From positions 1-27,920 of the forward strand of contig JAFXWT010000257.1 in the NCBI GenBank assembly GCA_017542695.1: a stretch of DNA of 27,920 nt, given 5' to 3'. The notes beneath the pieces were generated by a model. The model had not been told where the DNA came from, did not search any database, and saw only the letters and a list, made by a program, of their open reading frames with translations. This document shows positions 22,527 to 27,920 of this stretch, piece by piece (position 1 is the stretch's first letter; each line of letters begins with the position of its first letter). The stretch comes from Clostridia bacterium (GTDB lineage Bacteria > Bacillota_A > Clostridia > Oscillospirales > CAG-272). A program made the position numbers and the translations under genes.

Positions 22527-24587
22527 TTATTCTTTGTTTCGTGAGCGGTTTTCTTCAAAATACTCGTCGATGGCTTTTCTCAAGCTTATCAGCGCCTGTT
22601 GAGTCGTCGTGTCGTTCATCTGTGCTCCCGCGGAGTCAAAATGTCCGCCGCCGCCCATCTTTTCGAGGATGCTCTGGACGTTGATCTTACCTTCGGAGCG
22701 CGCCGAGATATGCACCGTGTCTCCCGATTTGCAAAGCGCGAACGCGGCGAGCACGCCGTCGACGTTCAGCATTCTGTCCGCCGCCTTTGCGGCGTTGACG
22801 CGGACAAGGGACGAATTCGAGTCGCTTTCATTGAGAGCGATCGCAATGACCGATTTATAAATAACGACGTTGCTCTCAAACTTCGCTTCGGAGATGAAGT
22901 CCTTGATACCGATTTTGAACAGCGCCTCCGCATCGAGCGGGTTGGCATTTTCACTGCGGAGATACAGCGCCGAGCTGAACGTTCTGACGCCGACGTTGTG
23001 GGTGAATTTCTTTGTATCCAGCATTATGCCCGCGTAAAGCAGGTCCGCCTCGACCTTGGGAAGCGAGCCCTTCGGGAGCAGTTGCTCGAGAAATTCGGAA
23101 AGAAGCTCGGACGCGGAGCTTGCCGACGGCTCGATATAGACGATATTCGGCTTCATCTTGAATTCCGCCGTTTTTCTGTGGTGGTCGATGATGACGACTT
23201 TCTTCGCCGTGTTGACGATATCGGGCGCTTCACAAATGGAGATATTGTTCACGTCGACGACGACGACGAGCGATTCGCTTCGGATGAGGTCCTGCGCTTC
23301 GACCTTGTCAACGAACACGTCGCCGTAATCTTCGTCGCTCTTCATCAGAAGATCGAAGCAGCCGGCGAGGTTTTTGTCCGTTCTGTCGCAGACGATATAC
23401 GCTTTGACTCCCCTGCTCTTCGCTATGCGCGCGACGGCAAGACACGAGGCGATGGCGTCGAAATCCGCAAATCTGTGCCCCATGACGATGACGTTCTCGC
23501 TCTTTTCGATGAGCATACTGAACTCGTTGGCGATGACGCGCGAGCGGACCTTTGTCCTCTTCTGGACTGCTTTCGTTTTGCCGCCGTAATATTCGATATC
23601 GTCGGCGCTCTTGACGACGACCTGGTCGCCGCCGCGCTGGAGCGCCATGTCGAGCGCCGCCTGCGCCGTGCGCTCTTTTTCGAGCAGAGTGCCCTTTATT
23701 TTCGCAACGCCGACGGAGATGGTAACGGGGATGGTCGTGTCTCCGATGTATATCTCGCGGATCTCATCGAGCATCGAGAAACGCTCCGCCTCAAACGTTT
23801 CGAGGTCTTCGGCGCGGAAGATCATCAGGAATTTGTTGCGCCCGTAATTGCGGAGCACTCCGCCTATCCTCTCGGTGTGACGGAGAAGTATCTTTTCGAC
23901 GTCGTCTGCGGCGTTTCCGTACATATCCTGAACGTACTGGACGAGCTCGTCAAGGTTGTCGATCATGACGTAAGCGATAACCGTGTCGTCACGTTCGATA
24001 TGCGAATACGCCTCTTTGAGCGCGGTGATGTCGGAAAAGACCGCCATCGAGTATTTTTTTCCTTTGGATTCGATCTCAAAGCCCTTTGCCATGAATGTTT
24101 CGGGTACGCCGCCCTCAGCCATGACCTCGGAATTGAAATGGACTTCAACGCCCGTGTCGTTGTCTTCCTTGACTATGCGTTCGATCGTCGCGTTGCAGAT
24201 ATTGTCGATATATTTCCCGTAAAGAACGCCGCGCGAATTGAACTTCGACGAGAGAGCCGAGTTATACCACACGACTCTTCCCTTTTCGTCGCATATAACG
24301 ACGGGCATATAGAGCTTTTGTATGAACGATAACGTTATGATGCCGAATATCGACTCGCTGATCTCGACGCGGTGCAGACTTTTGAGATGGCGAACGAGCC
24401 ACATCACGCCGAATACGGCGAGCACGACGGCATACGCCGCGACGGCGGCGAAAAGCACCGTTACCGGCGACATTCCCGCTGTGATCAGTATCAGAGATAT
24501 GCCGAGCAAGAGGAGTCCGAGACATCCGAGTATGACGGCGGAGACGGAGATATTCGCCGATTTTATCTCTTTATGTTTTTCAGACAT
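22527..24587 (-). CDS. gdpP: GdpP-type cyclic-di-AMP phosphodiesterase
   Basis: This membrane-anchored enzyme hydrolyses c-di-AMP to pApA and so controls potassium, turgor and cell-wall homeostasis. The 686 residues show the canonical order. Two membrane helices lie at about residues 12-68. A PAS-like domain (about 85-190) contains MPVVICDEKGRVVWYN. A degenerate GGDEF domain follows, with YGRNKFLMIF and RGGDQVVVK in place of an active site. The DHH domain has GHRFADFDAI with Asp375 and Asp377, VVDVNNIS, and IDHHRKT at 467-473. The C-terminal DHHA1 domain has GGGGHFDSAGAQ. GGATG precedes the ATG. The first DHH motif has Phe-Ala where GHKxPD is more usual, but the metal-binding acids are kept, so it should be active. 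It lies 50 bp downstream of hprK and is probably co-transcribed. No diadenylate cyclase gene is in the window. Confidence 0.95.
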   Translation of the reverse strand: MSEKHKEIKSANISVSAVILGCLGLLLLGISLILITAGMSPVTVLFAAVAAYAVVLAVFGVMWLVRHLKSLHRVEISESIFGIITLSFIQKLYMPVVICDEKGRVVWYNSALSSKFNSRGVLYGKYIDNICNATIERIVKEDNDTGVEVHFNSEVMAEGGVPETFMAKGFEIESKGKKYSMAVFSDITALKEAYSHIERDDTVIAYVMIDNLDELVQYVQDMYGNAADDVEKILLRHTERIGGVLRNYGRNKFLMIFRAEDLETFEAERFSMLDEIREIYIGDTTIPVTISVGVAKIKGTLLEKERTAQAALDMALQRGGDQVVVKSADDIEYYGGKTKAVQKRTKVRSRVIANEFSMLIEKSENVIVMGHRFADFDAIASCLAVARIAKSRGVKAYIVCDRTDKNLAGCFDLLMKSDEDYGDVFVDKVEAQDLIRSESLVVVVDVNNISICEAPDIVNTAKKVVIIDHHRKTAEFKMKPNIVYIEPSASSASELLSEFLEQLLPKGSLPKVEADLLYAGIMLDTKKFTHNVGVRTFSSALYLRSENANPLDAEALFKIGIKDFISEAKFESNVVIYKSVIAIALNESDSNSSLVRVNAAKAADRMLNVDGVLAAFALCKSGDTVHISARSEGKINVQSILEKMGGGGHFDSAGAQMNDTTTQQALISLRKAIDEYFEENRSRNKE

Positions 24588-24637
24588 TTGATCATCCTTT
24601 CATGTCATTTTTATCTGTTGTTTATCTGTTTTGGGCG

Positions 24638-25594
24638 TTACTCGCCTTTTTTAAGACTTTCGGCGAGGCGTTTGCTGAATTCCTCCGCGGTATTGTAGCC
24701 CATCTTCTTCTGCCTGTTGTTCATTGCGGCGATCTCGAGGATGATGGCAAGGTTACGGCCGGGGCGAACGGGGATCGTCGTCGTCGTGATGTCGAGTCCG
24801 AGGATGTTCGTCGTTTCGCTTTCGAGCCCCATGCGGTCGTAGGATTTGTTCTTGTCCCACTGCTCGAGTTTTATCACCATGTCGATCTTTTCCGTGTCTT
24901 TGACGGCGCCCATACCGAAGATGCGGCGCACGTCGACGATGCCGATTCCGCGGAGCTCGACGAAATGCTTGATTATCGGCGGCGCGGAGCCGACGAGTGT
25001 TTTTTCCGAAACGCGCTTGATCTCGACCGCGTCGTCGGCGATGAGACGGTGACCTCTCTTGACGAGTTCGATCGCCGTTTCGCTCTTGCCTATTCCGCTG
25101 TCGCCGAGGATGAGCATACCTTCGCCGTACACCTCTACGAGCACGCCGTGGCGCGTGATGCGCGGGGCGAGCGCGACAGAGAGGAACGCGATGAGCGCCG
25201 ACTGGAAGCGCGACGTCGTCGCGTCCGTTCTGTAAAGCGGTATCTTATACGTGCGGCACGCCTCGATTATCTCGTCGAACGCGGAAAGCGACGACGTGAT
25301 GATTATCGCGGGCGGCAGGTGCGCGCCGAACTGTTCGAGTCTGTACAGCCGATCCGCTTCGCCGAGCTGCGAAAGATAGCGGTGCTCCGCTTTTCCGAGG
25401 AGCTGGATACGGCGCTTGTCAAAGCAGTCGAAAAATCCCGAAAGCGGGAGTCCCGGACGGTTCACGTCGGAGCAGATGATCTTTCTGCTTTCGATATCGT
25501 CGGGCTCGTAGAGCGCTTCGAGCTTGAATTCGGTCACTATCGCGCTGACGGCGATACTGTATTCTCCGAAAGATTCTTCAAGAAAATCGTCCAT
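24638..25594 (-). CDS. hprK: HPr kinase/phosphorylase
   Basis: HprK phosphorylates Ser46 of HPr when glycolytic intermediates are high and dephosphorylates it otherwise, setting CcpA-dependent carbon catabolite repression in Gram-positive bacteria. The 318 residues match the family. The N-terminal domain contains NRPGLPLSGFFDCFDKRRIQLLG. The C-terminal kinase domain has RHGVLVEVYGEGMLILGD with the catalytic His, the P-loop GDSGIGKS at 164-171 with Lys170, IADDAVEI, and the family signature ELRGIGIVDVRRIFG. The promoter at 25645-25673 serves it and probably gdpP. HPr and enzyme I genes are not in the window. It is divergent from a ROK sugar kinase, a fitting neighbour for a carbon-regulation gene. 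Confidence 0.96.
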   Translation of the reverse strand: MDDFLEESFGEYSIAVSAIVTEFKLEALYEPDDIESRKIICSDVNRPGLPLSGFFDCFDKRRIQLLGKAEHRYLSQLGEADRLYRLEQFGAHLPPAIIITSSLSAFDEIIEACRTYKIPLYRTDATTSRFQSALIAFLSVALAPRITRHGVLVEVYGEGMLILGDSGIGKSETAIELVKRGHRLIADDAVEIKRVSEKTLVGSAPPIIKHFVELRGIGIVDVRRIFGMGAVKDTEKIDMVIKLEQWDKNKSYDRMGLESETTNILGLDITTTTIPVRPGRNLAIILEIAAMNNRQKKMGYNTAEEFSKRLAESLKKGE

Positions 25595-25644
25595 TTTATT
25601 CTCCTCGTCACATTTTTATCTGAAAATACAAATATTCATTATTT

Positions 25645-25673
25645 ATTATACCACAGGAACAGGGATATTTCAA
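25645..25673 (-). promoter_or_regulatory. Promoter of hprK-gdpP
   Basis: On the minus strand TTGAAA (25668-25673) and a perfect TATAAT (25645-25650) are 17 bp apart. Confidence 0.8.
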
Positions 25674-25722
25674 TATATATTTTTTCTTTTCTCAAATACA
25701 TAAAAAATTTACTTTTTTTCGC

Positions 25723-25751
25723 TTGACACTTCAAGCATAAAATACTATAAT
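25723..25751 (+). promoter_or_regulatory. Consensus promoter of the ROK kinase gene
   Basis: Perfect TTGACA (25723-25728) and perfect TATAAT (25746-25751) with a 17-bp spacer, the best match to consensus in the window. It lies 49 bp from the divergent hprK -35 box. I see no cre-like palindrome between the two. Confidence 0.9.
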
Positions 25752-25795
25752 TAACATAGAATAAATTTTTTTGATACAAAACGAGGTATTTCGCC

Positions 25796-26755
25796 ATGAA
25801 AAAATATTATGTCGGCGTCGATCTCGGCGGCACAAACATCGCCGCGGGAATAATTGATGAAAATTTTAATATGCTTATAAAGGGGTCTGTTCCCACGCTG
25901 GCGCGAAGAGGCGCGGACGCCATCGCCGCGGACATGGCGGCGCACGTCAAAAAGTTGTGCGCCGAAATCGGTATCACGACCGACGATATTTCGGGAGCGG
26001 GCATTTCCGCGCCGGGAACGGTCAATCCCGAAACGGGCGTTATCGAATACGCGAACAACATCAATTTCAGGGATTACCCGATGAAGAAGATCTTTTCCGA
26101 GCTTACGGGGATAACCGAGGAGAAGATCGCGATAGGAAACGACGCAAATCTGGCGGCGTATGGCGAATACGTTGCCGGAGCGGGCAAAGGAACGAAATCG
26201 CTGGTCATGATCACGCTCGGGACGGGCGTCGGCGGGGGCGTTATAATCGACGGAAAGATGATCACCGGATTCAAGTTCGGCGGAGCCGAGCTCGGTCACA
26301 TGGTCATCGTACACAACGGGCGCAAGTGCACGTGCGGCAGGCGCGGATGCTTTGAGGCGTACTGCTCCGCAACGGCGCTCGTCAAACTGACGAAGGAAAA
26401 ATTCGTCTCCGAGAGCGACACGCTGATGCACGAGATATGCGGCGGCGACGTTGAAAACGTCGGCGGCAAGACGGCGTTTGCGGCGATGAAGAAGGGCGAT
26501 CGCGCGGGCGCGGAGGTCGTCGGAGAATATATAGACAAGCTCGCTTGCGGGATCGCAAACCTCATCAACATCTTCCAGCCCGAGATTCTTCTCATCGGCG
26601 GCGGCGTATGCAACGAGGGTGACCATTTGTTAAAGCCGCTCTTTTCAAAGCTCGACCACGAGATATACGGCACACTGCACACCAAAGTCGCTATCGCGGC
26701 GCTCGGAAGCGACGCGGGCATCATCGGCGCGGCGGCCGCGTCAATGAGCATATAA
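25796..26755 (+). CDS. ROK-family sugar kinase (glucokinase-like)
   Basis: This cytosolic kinase probably phosphorylates glucose or another hexose at C6 with ATP. The 319 residues suit ROK glucokinases. DLGGTNIAAGI (residues 9-19) is the ATP phosphate loop. GNDANLAAYGE holds the catalytic Asp116, and LGTGVGGGVI is the second nucleotide-binding segment. The zinc site is His168 with Cys178, Cys180 and Cys185 (CTCGRRGC). The ROK signature around GGAELGHMVI is intact. There is no N-terminal helix-turn-helix, so it is an enzyme rather than an NagC/Mlc-type repressor. The ribosome binding site is weak (GAGGT), which contrasts with the near-perfect promoter. It is followed after 47 bp, with no terminator, by the PAP2 gene. 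Glucose is the likeliest substrate, but N-acetylhexosamines are possible. Confidence 0.9.
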   Translation: MKKYYVGVDLGGTNIAAGIIDENFNMLIKGSVPTLARRGADAIAADMAAHVKKLCAEIGITTDDISGAGISAPGTVNPETGVIEYANNINFRDYPMKKIFSELTGITEEKIAIGNDANLAAYGEYVAGAGKGTKSLVMITLGTGVGGGVIIDGKMITGFKFGGAELGHMVIVHNGRKCTCGRRGCFEAYCSATALVKLTKEKFVSESDTLMHEICGGDVENVGGKTAFAAMKKGDRAGAEVVGEYIDKLACGIANLINIFQPEILLIGGGVCNEGDHLLKPLFSKLDHEIYGTLHTKVAIAALGSDAGIIGAAAASMSI

Positions 26756-26802
26756 AACATATCGGCCGCTTTATCAGACAATTTACCGAAAGGACGATTC
26801 AA

Positions 26803-27920
26803 ATGACGAAAAAAAGAGAACGGCTCATTCTTTGGATAGCGCTCGAAGTGCTGTTCATCGCGCTCGTATTCATAGGATCCGTCTATGATTTCAATATCAC
26901 TTATGCTCTTTCGGGAACGAAAGTGAGCAACGCGTCGCTCGTTCACATATCGAATTTCATGATCAAACTCCTTGAGATCATCGGCGAGTGGCCGGCGATA
27001 ATATTCTCGTCGTTTGCTTGCTGCGTCATAGTGAGAAACATCAGAAAACTCGTAAAGAAGAGCAATCTCGCGCTGTTTTTTGTCGCGTTATTCGATCTTG
27101 CGGCGATGGTGCTGATGTTCATCGGATGGTACAGGACGTTCAAGGACGTGCTCGGCGCCGTCAAGGGATGGCACTACGCGATAATAATACCGCTCGCGCT
27201 CGCGTTCTTCTTCCTTATGCGGTACGCGGTGTCGAAGGTCAGCAAGGAAACGGTGAAGCGTTTCTTCATTCCCGCAGTCGTGACGGTGATATCCGCCGCT
27301 GTGATACTCGTGCTGATCGAGGGGATAAAAATCGTCTGGGGGCGCACGCGCCTGATCGAAATGATCGCCGCAAACGACGTGTCGAAGTTTACGAGCTGGT
27401 ACGTGCCGAATTGGTTCTCGGGGTCGAAATCGTTCCCGTCCGGCCACGTCGGTCACTCGACGCTCCTCTTCCTCATTCCGATCTGGTTTGACAAAAACGT
27501 GGGCGACAAGCCGCGTCGCCTCACCTATCTCGGAGTAGGCATTTGGCTGATCGCGGTCGGATTCTCGCGTCTGTGCGCCGCGGCGCATTTTCTCACCGAC
27601 ATCACGTTCGGATTTGCGATATCGTTCATAGTGACGCAGATCGCAACGATCAAATATGAAAAATCGTTCATGGGCAAGCCCGTTCCGAAGTTCATCAGAA
27701 CGACCGAAATGACGACAAGCGGCATAACGACGGGCAAGATACCGCAGGCGACGACGGGACAGGTCGCGCCGCAGGCAGCGGCAAAACCCGCGCCGCAGGC
27801 GGAAGCGAAAGCTGTTCCCGATACGACTCATTCGCAAGTTCCCGTCAAAAATGAACAACCGAGACCGGCGCAGGCGCAAATGACGCGGGAAAGCGGTGAG
27901 AACTCGAAATTCATACCGAA
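26803..27920 (+). CDS. PAP2-superfamily membrane phosphatase, 3'-truncated by the window edge
   Basis: The gene is open to the window end; 372 codons are visible. It encodes an integral membrane protein with about six helices and the three-part PAP2 phosphatase signature: KIVWGRTR from residue 176 (K-x6-R, with Leu where the consensus has Pro), PSGH at 212-215, and SRLCAAAHFLTD at 255-266 (SR-x5-H-x3-D). All the catalytic residues are present. PAP2 enzymes dephosphorylate undecaprenyl pyrophosphate, phosphatidic acid, phosphatidylglycerophosphate or sphingoid phosphates. After the last helix there is an unusual low-complexity tail rich in Pro, Ala, Gln and Thr that runs past the window edge. 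AAAGGACG precedes the ATG. It is probably co-transcribed with the ROK kinase. Undecaprenyl pyrophosphate recycling is the default guess, but the substrate cannot be read from sequence. Confidence 0.88.
   Translation, partial: MTKKRERLILWIALEVLFIALVFIGSVYDFNITYALSGTKVSNASLVHISNFMIKLLEIIGEWPAIIFSSFACCVIVRNIRKLVKKSNLALFFVALFDLAAMVLMFIGWYRTFKDVLGAVKGWHYAIIIPLALAFFFLMRYAVSKVSKETVKRFFIPAVVTVISAAVILVLIEGIKIVWGRTRLIEMIAANDVSKFTSWYVPNWFSGSKSFPSGHVGHSTLLFLIPIWFDKNVGDKPRRLTYLGVGIWLIAVGFSRLCAAAHFLTDITFGFAISFIVTQIATIKYEKSFMGKPVPKFIRTTEMTTSGITTGKIPQATTGQVAPQAAAKPAPQAEAKAVPDTTHSQVPVKNEQPRPAQAQMTRESGENSKFIP

Noticed and set aside
22599..24332. 577-codon open frame on the plus strand opposite gdpP
   Set aside because: It is the complement of a fully conserved GdpP coding region; its composition (Arg, Asp, Val, His) is typical of antisense frames here.
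25796..26755. ROK protein as a transcriptional repressor (NagC/Xyl type)
   Set aside because: There is no N-terminal helix-turn-helix; the chain starts directly with the ATP-binding loop and has all kinase and zinc residues.

Overview
This window reads as chromosomal DNA of a low-to-mid GC Gram-positive bacterium, most likely an anaerobic Clostridia lineage. The evidence is HprK, a GdpP-type c-di-AMP phosphodiesterase, a bacterial Rqc2 homologue (RqcH), a YfhO-family protein, an ECF transporter S-component without its own energising module, strong AGGAGG-type ribosome binding sites, and TTGACA/TATAAT promoters with 17-bp spacers. No rRNA, tRNA, CRISPR array, insertion sequence or phage gene was recognised. 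Both ends cut through genes: a glycosyltransferase on the left and a PAP2 phosphatase on the right.

Left part (1-11.7 kb), mostly minus strand. A truncated GT4 glycosyltransferase converges on a two-gene operon. That operon encodes an XRE helix-turn-helix fused to an ADP-ribosylglycohydrolase-family domain, translationally coupled to a ribokinase. Its promoter carries a perfect inverted repeat over the -35 element, probably the operator for the fused regulator. Next comes an operon for a polysaccharide flippase, MTA/SAH nucleosidase and a HAD phosphatase, then RqcH and a large YfhO-type membrane protein.

Centre (11.9-18.2 kb), plus strand. A small unknown protein is followed by a tight five-gene operon: an E2/CAT-fold acyltransferase lacking a lipoyl domain, an AMP-forming acyl ligase, a PLP-dependent alpha-oxoamine synthase with a serine-palmitoyltransferase-like active site, a dedicated acyl carrier protein, and a second AMP-forming ligase. 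Gaps are 18, 12 and 4 bp, then an ATGA overlap. The set is sufficient in principle to load a fatty acid on an ACP, condense it with an amino acid by decarboxylation, and transfer a second acyl group. I infer a sphingolipid-like or acyl-aminoketone lipid pathway. This is the most interesting system in the window. The acyltransferase has Glu where the family's catalytic His is expected.

Right part (18.2-27.9 kb). A secreted, membrane-anchored modular protein (dockerin-like segment, cohesin-like and Fn3-like regions, five CxxC repeats) faces the synthase operon across two back-to-back terminators. An ECF S-component follows, then gdpP and hprK (minus strand), then a divergent ROK sugar kinase with a near-perfect promoter and a PAP2 membrane phosphatase. 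Many genes serve envelope building and its regulation: glycosyltransferase, flippase, YfhO, the lipid operon, the surface protein, PAP2 and c-di-AMP turnover.
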